A stretch of 64,000 nt of DNA from assembly GCA_950295325.1 (NCBI GenBank), contig OX485809.1:3102001-3166000 (forward strand), written 5' to 3'. This document shows, one piece after another, positions 22,845 to 34,179 of this stretch. The position numbers were made by a program, and so were the translations under genes. The notes below the pieces were generated by a model. The model saw only the letters and a program-made list of their open reading frames with translations. It searched no databases and was not told where the DNA came from. Numbering within the stretch: position 1 is the first letter of the stretch; each line of letters starts with the position of its first letter. Source of the DNA: Polytrichum commune. Taxonomy: Eukaryota; Streptophyta; Polytrichopsida; Polytrichales; Polytrichaceae.

Positions 22845-24461
22845 TGTCAGCCTCAAACTCCCACCCTTCTGCGTCGTAGTCCGGATGGAGGCCCAAGGCT
22901 CACATGTGTATAAATTTCTTAACCCAATCCTCCAACCCATCTAACACACCTTCCATGCCAATGTGCACACACTTTTACTCACATGAATGGCATCCACATC
23001 TCAGCATTTAGGAATGCTTGTAGTACATTTAAATCTTGGCTTAAACACACATTCTAGTCACCCCACTATGGTGTGAGTGAGGACCTAACTACCATCCCTT
23101 CACCTTGATCCCATACCCTACTCCTAATCCCTAAGGTAGCCCCACACCAATTGTGCTTAATCTGCCTACATCTATTACCAATCTGCCCCAGCCTAAGTGC
23201 CGGCCTAATGTTGGTTACTGGTTGCCGACTAGCAGAGGCTAAGAGCTGCTGGCCTTAAGTGAAAGCCCCCTGGTTGGTTCTCAAGGCCGTCAGAACCCGT
23301 CAACAATTCCCCAGCCCGTCGCTCCCATTAGTAACTGCAGTGATTGCCGATAGCAACCTCAAACCCATAAGCAGCTAAGTCGCCACCAAGGTGCATCGAT
23401 CCTCCTTAGTGGCCCCATCCCTGGATTGAGCTCTGCAACCCTTCCCCATGTTGGGATTTTCCGAGGCCCAGCAATGCAAGTACTCCACCTTCGAGCTCAC
23501 CTCGCCCCCCAGCCTGGTACCTCAGAGGTGAAGCTCGGCCGCTTCCAAGTATGACCTTGTTTGGTGGCTTTTCACCCTCACCTGGCGTCCTAGGCGCTAT
23601 ATTCCCAGGCTAATTCTTCCTCTTGCATGATGAAAACAACCGAATTTAGCTGCATTGCTCTGCAACCTCCGACAACACCTTCACGATCTGATTCTCACCC
23701 CCCTCACGGTTGCAACATTTTGGCTTGACTCCCCTGTTCCAGATTCGCCGCGATTTTGTGCTCCAGACTTCACCCTCTTCCTCCACACTTCCAAATCCCG
23801 CCCTTTGGTAATATGTGAGGCTCTTCCCTCTCACTCCCTCCGCCTCAAGGACCCTGTCTTTCCAGCCACCTTGTGCCACCTAACGCCTCCTTCTCGTACC
23901 GATGCCCCTGGCCCAAGCCTCACCCAACTCCATTCCAGTCACCGCGGTTGTGTGGATTAACTCCTCGATTGTCCTCGCCTGCCGTTACTTTCCCCTTCGC
24001 CGAGAGCTCCCTGATGCGGCAGGGCTTTGCCCCCTGTCCTGCAAGCTTCCCCTTTCTGGCTGCCTCCTGGCCTCAGTGTGTGTCAAGTGAGTGGAGGCCG
24101 CCTCCAGTTCCAAGGACCCCTCCGATACCTACCCCCATTTCAGCTGACACTCTCCTCGGATTGGACCCTCAAACCTCCTTTTCCTTCAGCCAAGAGCCTA
24201 AAACAAACACAAGTCTAGCCCAAAACTAACAATTCCCCCACCTCGAACCTTTGAGCGTGGCATCCCTAACTTAACCAAGCTAATTAACTTCTTTACATTT
24301 TTCTTACTTAATAACTTAAATCAAACTACTTAAAATCACCAACGCCCAATTCCTAAACTACCATCCACGCTAACCATCCACTGACTCGAGAAATTGTGAT
24401 TCAAGTGTTTTTGGTCATTTCCCAGTTTAACTTGAATTATGAGCACTTCTTTGGGCTCACA
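22845..24461 (+). mobile_element. Solo-LTR-like element, copy 1
   Basis: It starts TGTCAGCC and ends GGGCTCACA, and is flanked by TTTAG and TTTAC (4 of 5 bases). It aligns with the reverse complement of 27412-29840 at both ends: CTGCGTCGTAGTCCGG near the left matches a GTGCGTCGTAATCCAG string there, and TTCTTACTTAATAACTTAAA near the right is shared exactly. It is shorter (1617 bp) and much diverged. No gag or pol motif lies inside. The open frames at 23646-24229 are C-rich and I do not consider them genes. Confidence 0.7.
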
Positions 24462-24951
24462 TTTACCTAAGCCTGGAAGTTGGCTCTAAAAACACGGCCT
24501 TCACACCATCGACACTATCTAGTCCCGAGCCCAGTTGCCAAATGATGTGGCATGGTTTAAAAGTGGAGGTTTTACGCCTCAAGCACCCACCTTCCCATCG
24601 GTACCTAGACATGAGGCAAGAATGAACGACCTTTTAAAGTGTCGCGTCCCGCCCTTGTGATTGGTAGCTTTTGGTTTTAGCTATAAGGGCACGAGGAGCT
24701 TCATTAACAAAAACCAATGGTAAGATAGATGAGTGATAAGATATTTGGGGATGGGACAAAAACTATCCAACATGTCATTCCGTGGTAAGTAAAACAATGA
24801 ACCCATGCTATAATTACTTAACTAAATTACTTAACTAAAACCTACTCGACAATCTCCAGAGCAAGTTCTTGTAGGTGCATTGGGATAGTTGGATGCCTAT
24901 GCTATAACCGAGAGAGCGTTACCCAATTTTTTAAGAAAAAACTTTGGTTAT

Positions 24952-25346
24952 TGTTGAGAGAATATTACTATCAGATATACAAAGAGGCAGAGCAATTGGA
25001 TATTTCTCTGGAACTACCATGATACTAGGCAGTTGTTTATATAATAAGTAAATTAATAAAGTAATACCACTTGGCTGTACCGGCTTTACTTACTAGGCTG
25101 ATACCCTCGGGATAACCAAGGAGGGTATCTGGTAGACTTCTAAATGCTTTCTGGTACCCTCGGAATACCCGGGGGCTAATCTCAAGTGTTTATCTTTAAC
25201 TAACCCGGTACCCTCGGGATACCTTGGACCTCATATGGTCTTTTCCCCTAAGGGTCTCACATGGCCATTCCATCTTGTATTCAATGTCTATGTTGGTTAG
25301 CTGATACATCAGATTGTCTAATTAGCTGAAGTCTAATTGTCTAACA
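24952..25346 (-). repeat. 3' LTR of the copia element
   Basis: 395 bp, with TG and CA ends. Differences from the other LTR include an extra ACT near 25025 and a small cluster of substitutions near 25225-25242. On the minus strand it is the downstream LTR. Confidence 0.95.
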
Positions 25347-25359
25347 CTCCTCCTCAAGC
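25347..25359 (-). other. Polypurine tract of the copia element
   Basis: On the minus strand the sequence abutting the 3' LTR is GCTTGAGGAGGAG, directly followed by TGTTAGAC. Position and composition fit the plus-strand primer of LTR retrotransposons. Confidence 0.85.
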
Positions 25360-25439
25360 TGATGTATTAACCTCGTTAAAAACTCTACCAAGTAAAAACT
25401 CATATTGAGATAAAAACCTTGGTTAGAGAAAAGAGTGTT

Positions 25440-26205
25440 AATTATCAACTGAGATTAGTTCTTGGAGTGTTCTAAGTCCAGCTGAATAAACTAACTTCTT
25501 ATGCTTATAAGCTGGAAGTGCCTTTGTTAACATATCTGCAACATTGTTATCTGATTCTATATTCACAATACTTAACTAATTCTAATCTATCAAGTCTCGA
25601 GTAAATCCAAAAATATAAGGGCTAACATGCTTAGTCCTATTAGCCTTAATGAATCATGATGACATTTGCTTCACACATGCAGAGTTGTCTTCATAAATGA
25701 TTGTTGGCTGGTCTGCAGTCTTGAGCTTGCATTGTTGGTCCAGGATCCGCTCCATCGTCCGTAGCCACACAGTCTCGCGAGCAGCTTCGTGAAAAGCCAA
25801 CAGCTCCGCGTGATTTGTTGAAGTTGCGGTAATTGTTTGCTTGGTAGACTTCCAAGAGATCGGGGCCCCACACTTCAGTAAAAAGTAACCAGTTTGCGAC
25901 TTTCCTGCATTCAAATCAGTTCTAAACCCGGAATCTGTGAAACCTTGGATTTCAGGATGGTCAGTCTTGTGGTAATATAGTCCAAGGTCAGATGTTCCTC
26001 GCAGGTACCTTAATGAGTGCTTAACTCCATTCCAGTGTCTTAAGGTTGGGTTCTGGCTATGCCTAGCTAGGATACTAGTAGCAAAGTCAATATCAGGTCT
26101 TGTATGAGTTGTAAGGTAAGTAAAAGCACCAACCGCTGTGAGGTACTTAAACTTATCAACTATCTCCTCCTCCTCCTCCTTCACGAGGTTAGTAGGGATC
26201 ATCAT
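25440..26205 (-). pseudogene. Copia RNase H and C-terminal tail (decayed)
   Basis: The main open stretch is 26205-25654, 183 codons. It covers the end of the reverse transcriptase region (RPDIDFA, RYLRGT) and the RNase H domain. RNase H marks are GFTDSGF, the run from KSQTGYFL to SWKSTKQ, the acidic HAEL and EDNSACV. A stop interrupts it after KQMSS. The family tail continues beyond with further stops, ending in NVADMLTKALPAYKHKKL near 25475-25535. The frame is shifted relative to the reverse transcriptase segment upstream. Confidence 0.9.
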
Positions 26206-27411
26206 TAGTCTTACTGCGTCCTATAATTGGAGCTGCTAATGGATTTGCCTGATCCATTTGGAAAAACTTAAGGATCTTGTGCACATAAGCTTGTTGGTGT
26301 AACAATATACCACCATTAGGCACATAATAGACTTGAAGGACTAGGCAATATGTAGTTTGGCCTAGGTATTTCATATCAAAAAAATTTGTTAGAATTTCTT
26401 GGGCATATTTACACAATTCAGGTGTGCCTAGGATGTTTAAATCATCAACATACACAACAAGTATAACAAATTCACAGTTTGTACTATAAGTAAATATGCA
26501 GGGTAGGGTGTTGTTACGTATAAACCCTTGTGATATCTGAAAATGACAAAGATGGTGGTACCAAAGTTCTACCAAACTGTTTGAATCCATACAAAGCTTT
26601 ACAGATTCTCAAGCCTGTAAATCTACCTGGTTTTGGCTTAGGTTTGGATTTCAAAAATCCAAGTGGAGGGGTTAAGTGTACGATTGTGTCCAAGTTACCA
26701 TGCAGGTATGCGGTAACCACATCCAACAAGTAGATTTTTAAAGAAAATTGCACTCCTAGGGCAAGTAAGTTTCTGAATAATACGGTATTCATAATAGGCA
26801 AGTAGGTTTGATCGTAATCAATATTTGGTCGTTGTGTGAAGCCTTGTGCAACGAACCTAACCTTGTAACGGATTACATAACTTTGGGAATCTAACTTTCT
26901 GGTAAAAATCAGCTTATGTCCTATTGGGTGTTTTTCTAAGTCTATGGATATTTCTCCAAAAACATTTTGTTTTCTTACGGACGAATATTCAACCTCTAGT
27001 GCTAGTTTCCATTGACGCCAATCTGGTCGCTTCATTGCTTGGTCTAGGTTAGTAGGATCAGGTTCGGGTATCGAGTCAAATGACTCGGTTGTATAATGAG
27101 TTTTGGGTTGCTTGATTGATTTTGTGGTTGAAGGTGTTGGGTTTGATTGCTTGCGAGGTAAGTTAAGCCCGGTTCTAGGAATTGGATTTCTAATAATACA
27201 AGGCTCGGTAGAAAATCCATCGGGTGTGTTTTTTGCTAGGGATTTCATGTTGAGAAGTTATGTAATTTCTGTGTTAGGTAATGAAGTAGGTGGGTTTGGG
27301 TTCATGGTTAGAGTCTTTGGTGCACCAAAGTTCAGGGGAGGATGGGTCGAGGTTGTGGATAAGGCTAGGAATGTAGTTTCTAAAAATTTGCAGTTTGCAA
27401 ATCGGGCTTTA
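26189..27411 (-). pseudogene. Copia reverse transcriptase (frameshifted)
   Basis: Two overlapping frames make up the domain. 27248-26514 carries the N-terminal part: the linker, then RKLDSQSYVIRYKVRFVAQGF, DYDQTYLPI, LDVVTAYLHGNL and ICKALYGFKQ. 26590-26189 carries the catalytic YVDD box (VVYVDDLNILG) and YLGQTTYCLVLQV. A frameshift falls between them around 26520-26590, and another separates the second from the RNase H segment. Upstream codons 27411-27249 (ANCKFLETTF region) contain a stop. The catalytic residues remain legible, but the polyprotein is broken. Confidence 0.92.
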
Positions 27412-29840
27412 TGTGAGCTCGATTTCGAGCCCACAATTCAACTTAAACTTTGAAAAGACCAAAACACTAGAATTAGCAATGGTTGAGTTAGTTGAGAGCT
27501 AGATCGGATTGGAGTTTGGAAGTTAGACTTTAGTCGTGTTAAGTTGTTAGATTTAAGTTATTAAGTAAGAAGAATAAAAAATGAATTAATTAGTTTGATT
27601 AAGGTTAGGTAAGCCCACGCTTAAGTGGCTCAATGCCAATGGCATTAGTTGTTTAGGCTTAGTGTCACGCACCTCTCCATGAGGAGTGCCCGAAACACCA
27701 TGGGCACAAGGGGGACCCCGGAGTGACACCCGGGACTTGTGGCGCCGTTGGTGAGAGGGCCCAAGTGATCCTAGTGTGGGTGAGGGCCCCAGGCGTTGGG
27801 AACGCCTCCCACCCACGAAGACTAGGAGGCATGAGGGTAAGACCATGAGCTATGCGTAGCTCATGGCGTGGTGATTCTAGAACGCTCAAGAACACCTCAA
27901 TTGGAGGTGTGAGCTAGGAGTTATGGCCATTTGAGTGGGGCGCTGTCCTGGGACAGCGCTCTGGTACAGCAGTGCCTGGGTGTGATTCCCGGGATTGCCA
28001 AGGTTCAAACAGGCATAACTTCCTCAATACTTGCCTGCATTGGGCAAGTGAGGAGTCCATCGGCATCTACATGAAGCGTAGATGAAGATGGAGTGGTTGC
28101 GTGTTAGTATCCAACATCATACAAGGAAGTTATGATGGTCTGAAGCTCCTAGGGGGTTCTAGGCCCAGGGAAAATGTCTACTTGGCCCCAACTCTTGGGA
28201 GAGAGACAAAAGGTTTCTTGACGGTGGGGTAGGGGCCCCGCGTAGAGTCCTAGAGGCTTATATGGGTGAGGTGGTGTGGCCTCACCCACCCGAGGCCGAA
28301 CGGCACGGCCTCCATGGGCATTGGCCCAATGTGAGGCCATAGTTGCCTAGTATGGTTCGGGTTGTTGTAGTGTTGCTCCGGCAACGCGATGATCAACATG
28401 GGATTGGACTTCCATGGACGGAAGTCCACATCTAGGAATGGGTTACCGATTAAAGGGTGAGTCCCGAAAGCAAAGTAGGAGGGTTGGTTCCCTCCTATGA
28501 ACTATAAGGTCCGGGGTAGGAGGAGCTAACCATTGGCATGGCGGAATGCGAATGGTTAGCGCTCGTAACCTTTGCTAGAATTGAAAATTGGCAAGATGGT
28601 CAAGGGGGGGCTAGCAAGGGTTGCGACACTTAGGTTGGTGTTAGTTTTATGACGGGGGGGGGGGGCTCCCAAGTATAGATTAGGACCCTGGATTTCTGGG
28701 AAGTCGGAAGGGGGTCTCGGCAGCAGAGGCCGAAGTGCTCACTCTCTCGACGGGAACGCAGCAGGCTCCTGGGGGGTTCGTTCTTCAAAACGGCAGAGGA
28801 CGGGAATTTTCCGTCATCAAGGAGTTGGACGCTCCTGGGTGGCAGGAGGTACGAGGAAGATCGGTTTTTGCCCTGCCGCTGCGAGGCTGATGGATGCAGC
28901 TGCAGCTGTTGGAGCCAAAGATTGTGTGCACTGCAAGTGGCGCTAAAAAGGCTACCTATGAGGGGGGGGGGAATTCAAAGATAGCCAGCACTAACAAGAT
29001 AAGGCTGTGCAAGGAATGGACTTATCCAGGGGCATCAAGGCAAGAAAATGAGCTCTTGCAAGGTTGCAGATTTGTGATTTCGGTTGTAGCTACGTTGCTG
29101 CGGCAAGTGATTTACACATTTTAAATCAAGAGGGTAGAAGGGTTGTGGCCAAGGATTGAAGTGTCGAGGAGGAGGGTGTTCCTCACCGCTGAAGATTTGA
29201 GGTGGCGACCAGCTCCTTGGCCGTGGTTGGTTATGTGAAATGCGTGTTTCCAAGGTTGCTGCTGGGAGGGATTAGGGGGACAAGGTCGGATTTGGAGATT
29301 TCGGGTGCCTCAGACAGAAGGAGGGGTAGATAGTGTGAGGAGGTGCTGTAAGAGGGAGAGTTGGGAAGGGACTGCGCTGATCCAAGGCTGAGAATTCAAC
29401 ACTGATCAGCGGAAGTGAGATAATCGACATGAGTTAGCGGCCAGTGAACCGATAAGGCATTGTGAGCTAGGGGGCGCCGGCAGCTGCAAGCTGGCTACAA
29501 ACGTTGATACAAGGGGCTCAACCAGTAGTGAGGAGAGGACTACAAAAGGCGTTGTGCTCTAGAGTGGCATTAAGGGTTAGGCAAAAAACAAATAAAAGTA
29601 ATTGTGTAGAACTAGGGTAGGAGTTAGGCCTTGCATGACATTGAGTTGTAGGGTAAATACAAGAGTTCATAAGCACTTGTAGGTTCAATTAAATAAAATG
29701 AATTAAGGGTATTCTACATACCATTTCTTCACATTGAATGAATGGAGGTTGCATGTACACATGATAAAATTGTCATGTGGAAGGGGGATCCCCCACCTGG
29801 ATTACGACGCACTTAAAGGTGGGGGTGATCATAACTTACA
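27412..29840 (-). mobile_element. Solo-LTR-like insertion inside the copia element, copy 2
   Basis: It interrupts the pol region exactly between the integrase C-terminus and the reverse transcriptase N-terminal linker. Plus-strand ends are TGTGAGCTCG and ATAACTTACA, so on the minus strand it begins TGTAAGTT and ends CTCACA. Flanks are CTTTA (27407-27411) and CTTTT (29841-29845). It is 2429 bp, richer in GC than its host, and has no gag, pol or internal LTR pair, so a solo LTR or a very reduced element is most likely. Its open frames (27586-29253) show no motif. A diverged copy is at 22845-24461. Confidence 0.8.
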
Positions 29841-29845
29841 CTTTT

Positions 29846-30951
29846 TATATAAGGCTCCAGTTAATGGATCAATGTATCTTATGATGGATGGAGAATCAAA
29901 TCCATCATAAATTCTTTCTTGGCGATGTGGGCCAATTGTATGTCTTTTAGGATCAGGTAGAAGTACTCATACTTGGCATCCGAATACTCGGATGTGTGAG
30001 ACATTAGGTGGCCTCTCGCATAACAACTCGTAAGAAGTTTGGACATTTAGCCATGTCGGTCTGAGGCGTAGGAGTGCGGCTACGTATAACACAGTGTGGT
30101 CCCAAAGGTTAGAGAGTAAATGAGCATGTAACAACAAAGGCCTAGCTACCAATTGAATTTTCTTAACGAATGCTTCGGCTAGGCCGTTTTGTGCATGTTC
30201 ATACGGAACTGAATAGGTTAAGGTAATCTCTGTTGTTGTATAATAATCTTCAAATGCATGAGATCTAAACTCTTGAACATTGTCCATACAAAGATATTTA
30301 ATGGAGTTTTCAGGGAAGTGATTTTGGTAATGAAGGAGGACCGCTAATAGTCTTGAAAAAACCATATTGCGGGTTGGGAGAAGTGAAACTTCAAGATGAG
30401 TCCCTGATACATTAACTAGAACAAACTAATGTCTAAATATCCGTGAAGGTGGGTTATTTGGACCACATATATCCCCATGAAGTCTGTAAAGAGGTGGGAG
30501 AAGTTTAGTTGGTAATGTATAATTCGATGGTCTCTTGATGTATTTCACCTGAGTACATGCCATACAATCATGTGTTTTCTCAGCATCTGCTATGACCAAG
30601 TTATGACATGTCAACAAAAGAAGCATCCGGCGAAATATGGTCGTACCTAGATGTCCTAATTTCTCATGTCATAAATCAATTTCGGCTTTAGTATCTAAAG
30701 ATATTCCCTGCGTCAGGTTGCGGCGTAATGCTTCAGGATCTCTAGCCCAAGCTGCCATGCACACCTCTTCTCCATCTATCAATGAGATGGGGCTTTCATT
30801 ATCAAGGGGCTTTATGACAATCTTATATAGGCCATCGTCTTCTGCTTTCGCGGTGGCAAGGATCATCAACCCTTGCCTAAGTTCTAGAACCTCTTCATCA
30901 TTTTCCATCGCAGTGGGAACGTGGATATTCCTCGCTCTCAGATCCTTGTAG
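29846..30951 (-). pseudogene. Copia integrase and pre-integrase region (decayed)
   Basis: Reading leftwards on the minus strand, 30908-30426 covers the pre-integrase segment and the HHCC zinc finger. The conserved LWHxKLGH motif has its Trp codon changed to TGA at about 30667, giving AEIDL, stop, HEKLGHLG. CMAC supplies the cysteine pair and GDICGP follows. A stop at about 30426 separates this from 30365-29967, the catalytic core. The core has MDNVQEF with the second Asp, then PYEHAQNGLAEAF with the Glu, and VSHIRVFGCQV. After another stop comes YDGFDSPSIIRYIDPLTG, where the 2.4-kb insertion starts. Confidence 0.9.
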
Positions 30952-31093
30952 CTGATCGGACTAGGAGGGGCATCTAAAGCTTACATTGTGCTTTCGCAAT
31001 TGAGGGGAATCCTCTGGGCAGAATTACTGTTGCCCGACCCTCCCGAAATTTCATATTTCGGCTTCCTGCCATTGTAATTATCTTACAATGCTA

Positions 31094-31312
31094 CTATGGT
31101 TCATCATTTCCTTTCAAATGGGAAAACTTGGGGTTTGTCAAAATGGTATGGATAGATGTACTATCTAGAAGAGCCACATTTTTTTCTGATGCAAACTGTT
31201 CGTAGATAGTCATATAATTCTCGACATCATTAGTGTACAAATTGGGGTTTGGGGTCTCAAAGTTGTAAGTTTGATGGGTTTGATTATGGAGTATTTGTAA
31301 CTCCCTATACAT
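31094..31312 (-). pseudogene. Copia protease remnant
   Basis: A 72-codon frame contains VALLDSTSIHTILTNPKFS. In related elements this site is the aspartic protease loop, D-S-G-x-x-H. Here the Gly is lost, so the enzyme should be inactive. The gag segment just upstream on this strand joins it after only a few dozen codons, which implies that most of gag is deleted. Confidence 0.75.
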
Positions 31313-31329
31313 GTTACTATGTATGAGTG

Positions 31330-31480
31330 AGCCCTACAATCTTCTGCATTTAAGATTATCCGGGCATCATTGATCTACTCGAGGAAATTTGATCCGTCGG
31401 AATTAAGAGGAGCAAACATAAGAGCTTGGAGGCGGGAATGTACTGCAGCTGGGTATGTAGTATGGGACTCTCTAGAATAC
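31330..31480 (-). pseudogene. Copia gag N-terminal remnant
   Basis: The minus strand encodes ALMFAPLNSDGSNFLE, then a TAG where the family has Trp, then INDARIILNAED. This matches the N-terminal gag of plant copia elements. Homology stops soon after, and the zinc knuckle (CCHC) is not present anywhere in the element. Confidence 0.75.
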
Positions 31481-32683
31481 ATATTCATTTTGGAAAAAGG
31501 GAGAGTATACAAGAAGAGTAAGTGTATATACAGAAAATGTTTAGGTACAGTATTGTATTCTATGTAATATAAAATACAGGATAAAATACATATTGTATTT
31601 CAGTATAGTATTGGACAGGGTGTATGTACAGAGTACAGTAGGGGTATGTCAGACTGTATATGGGAAAGTTACTGTATACATACAGAATACATACAAGGTA
31701 CTGTTTTACTGGCAGAATACAATATATGTACAATATATTGTATACAGATAGAACACAGACAAGGTATTCTTTACTGACAGAATATAGTATATGGGAAGTA
31801 TACTATATATAGACAGAATACAGAGTATTACAGACAGTATGTTACTCAGTATTTAGGTTAGTCAATATACAAACAGAATATACAAGACAGTATATAATTA
31901 ATATATATATATATATAGTGTATAGAAATTTTATTTTATTTTGGAAAAGAAATGTTAGCACTGGTTTAAAGCAACTTTAATCCTATATATATATATATGT
32001 TAGTATATACAACATATATGTATATATGTGTGAGTTATATATATATTAATATATATGTATATGATCAAAATAGGTTAGTACATATATATATATATATATG
32101 TACACAAAACAAGTTAGTTGAAGTATCGAAAATTTTTGGCAGTAGTTTGGTATCCAAAACTGATCTAGAAATGAGCGGAAGAAAATGGGATTGGAATTCA
32201 AAATTTCTAATGAAATTTTGACATAATAACTTTCCTATAAACATAATTTGGACAGATTTGGACAGAATTTTTTGTGGAAAAATTGGGCAGAGTAACGCCT
32301 CTATATACGGATTTTGTGAAAAAAATTGGACAGAATTTCGGTAAGGTAAAAAAAACTTCGAGATAAGTGTAAAAGATCTCTACATATATTCTATCTATAT
32401 GTGGAAAATGTGTGTATATATATGCAACCAGAATAGATATTTCCTACAAAATTCACTCATGTGATCACTCGGTCTCCTCACATATTGTTTATACAACTAA
32501 TTCTATCCTGATGTGGAGCTTTATTGAAGAAGTAAACTAGTTATGTTGCAGGAGAAATCTATCTGAGGTTGGATAGATGCGATCAGATTCAAGAAAAGTA
32601 TAGTTAGGGGAAAAAAAACTTTAGTGAGTGAGAGCGGTAAAAAAATATAGGTGAATGGTAAAGCCAGGAGCGTGTTGATAACG
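31481..32683 (-). other. Copia leader: AT-rich degenerate repeats and primer binding site
   Basis: This 1.2-kb untranslated leader is mostly low-complexity. 31540-31900 consists of degenerate units built on ACAGAATACA and GTATA, and 31900-32100 of TATATA runs. 32220-32340 repeats TTGGACAGAATTT-like strings. Next to the 5' LTR, the minus strand reads CGTTATCAACACGCTC (32683-32668), the expected place for the tRNA primer site. I did not assign the tRNA. Confidence 0.7.
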
Positions 32684-33075
32684 TGTTGAGAGAATACTAC
32701 TATCAGATATACAAAGAGGCAGAGCAATTGGATATTTCTCTGGAACTACCATGATAGGCAGTTGTTTATATAATAAGTAAATTAATAAAGTAATACCACT
32801 TGGCTGTACCGGCTTTACTTACTAGGCTGATACCCTCGGGATAACCAAGGAGGGTATCTGGTAGACTTCTAAATGCTTTCTGGTACCCTCGGGATACCCG
32901 GGGGCTAATCTCAAGTGTTTATCTCTAACTAACCCGGTACCCTCATGATACCTTGGACCTGAGATATTCTTTTCCCCTAAGGGTCTCACATGGTCATTCC
33001 ATCTTGTATTCAATGTCTATGCTGGTTAGTTGATACATCAGATTGTCTAATTAGCTGAAGTCTAATTGTCTAACA
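32684..33075 (-). repeat. 5' LTR of the copia element
   Basis: 392 bp, partner of 24952-25346. On the minus strand it should hold the promoter of the element. It is followed on its right by the GTTAT target duplication. Confidence 0.95.
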
Positions 33076-33467
33076 GTTATTTAGTAAAATTAGGTGGGAA
33101 GGGGGCATTTAGTGTAGTATATAGTTGGACAGTGTTGTGGCTGCCCGGACCCCAAAAAAAGGAGAAAGACAAAAAAAGAAGAAAAGAAAAGTAGTCCTTC
33201 TGAATGAGCCTTTAGGGTGAAGGCGGCCTGTGGAAGTCAGAGACTTTTACAAAAAAACGTCCGAGGAGGGACGCCTGTGTCTCTCCCGCCTGGGACTCTG
33301 GGCGTCTCTGACTTGAGTGTAAATGCATGGTGCTGCAAGTGCATTGAAAACCGGGAAAGGGTTGAAAAAAGAATTGTCTGTAAGTTATGGGCACTTGTGC
33401 TCAGTGAACAACAACACATGTTGCAAATTATATGCAAATGGACAGCCAGGCTTAGCTGGGTATGGGC

Positions 33468-34132
33468 GAGAGAGAAAGAGAGAGATCATATACGAGCGTA
33501 CCTCCATCTCATCCATCCAACAATTAAAGCATGGACCCCTTTATAGAGTGGTCGTCGACCTCCTATAAGGTAGGCGTAGCTATTTCCGTCCAAATTTCAG
33601 ATGTGCCTAGTTGGGATGCTGAAACTATCTTTTTATAAATTTTGAGCGCTCCGCAAAGCTTGTGCAAGAGCAACTACGAAAAAATAAAAAAATTCCAGCA
33701 TGTTTATGATTTCCTACAAATTTTTGAAGGAAACCTTGTAAAGTGACCAACACTCGCACATAGGGTACGTGTTATATCCATAGGGTGGATTTCTAAAACC
33801 GACCCGCTGGCAGCATTAAACCGACCGCTGGCAGCCAATGAAATGTTGGCAGTGCTGTGAACGGTAAAAGCACCTTGATAGGTGCTTTTGTAAACCCAGG
33901 TAAAAGCACCTAAAAAGGTGCTTCCGACACAGGGGTCGACTTTAGGACCCGCATGGAAATTGCCACCCCTACGTTAGACTACTTCTGGGTTTGTAACACT
34001 TAATTTTGGTGTCAAATCAACTAGGAAAAGTAACCTTCGTGCTTTGATTGGTTTCAAGGTTTTTTTTTTATATAAAAAAAAAAATCTTGGATGAGCGAGA
34101 GGTACGCTCGTATGTGATAATTCTCTCTCTCC
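33468..34132. mobile_element. MITE family F3 copy split by an F2 MITE
   Basis: Left end GAGAAAGAGAGAGATCATAT, then ACGAGCGTACC; right end the reverse complement of GGAGAGAGAGAATTATCACA. Removing the 407-bp F2 insertion and its TA duplication leaves about 256 bp, close to the 242-bp uninterrupted copy at 52131-52372. Internal sequence also aligns (TTTATAG left of the insertion, TCAACTAG to its right). Confidence 0.88.
33568..33974 (+). mobile_element. 407-bp MITE family F2, copy 2
   Basis: Same length as the copy at 21281, flanked by TA (33566-33567 and 33975-33976), with the same internal AAAGCACCT hairpins. One base of the right end has changed (ACGT instead of ACCT). It lies inside an F3 element, so it inserted later than F3 did. 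Confidence 0.92.
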
Positions 34133-34179
34133 GTAGGCGATCCATCGGTTGTTGTTGGGACGAACTTATTTACATGAGT

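Larger units (their letters stand above)
24947..33080 (-). mobile_element. Ty1/copia LTR retrotransposon with 5-bp target duplication
   Basis: The element proper is 24952-33075, transcribed right to left. LTRs are 24952-25346 (395 bp) and 32684-33075 (392 bp). They begin TGTTGAG and end TCTAACA on the plus strand, and GTTAT is duplicated exactly at 24947-24951 and 33076-33080. By eye the LTRs differ at about a dozen bases plus a 3-base gap. On the minus strand the order is gag remnant, protease, integrase, reverse transcriptase, RNase H, which defines copia. The coding region carries stops, frameshifts and a large gag deletion, and a second element (27412-29840) is inserted between integrase and reverse transcriptase. 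It cannot be autonomous. Confidence 0.95.

Noticed and set aside
23646-24229. Several overlapping frames of 60-118 codons in a C-rich region
   Set aside because: Overlapping frames in several phases within a solo-LTR-like repeat indicate base composition, not coding. The related element at 27412-29840 does not conserve them.
27586-28340. Frames in the GC-richer insert inside the copia element
   Set aside because: No domain is visible, and homology to the copy at 22845-24461 is in non-coding alignment.
31540-32110. AT-rich repeats as a possible matrix attachment region or origin
   Set aside because: They lie in the untranslated leader of the copia element and are explained as low-complexity decay.
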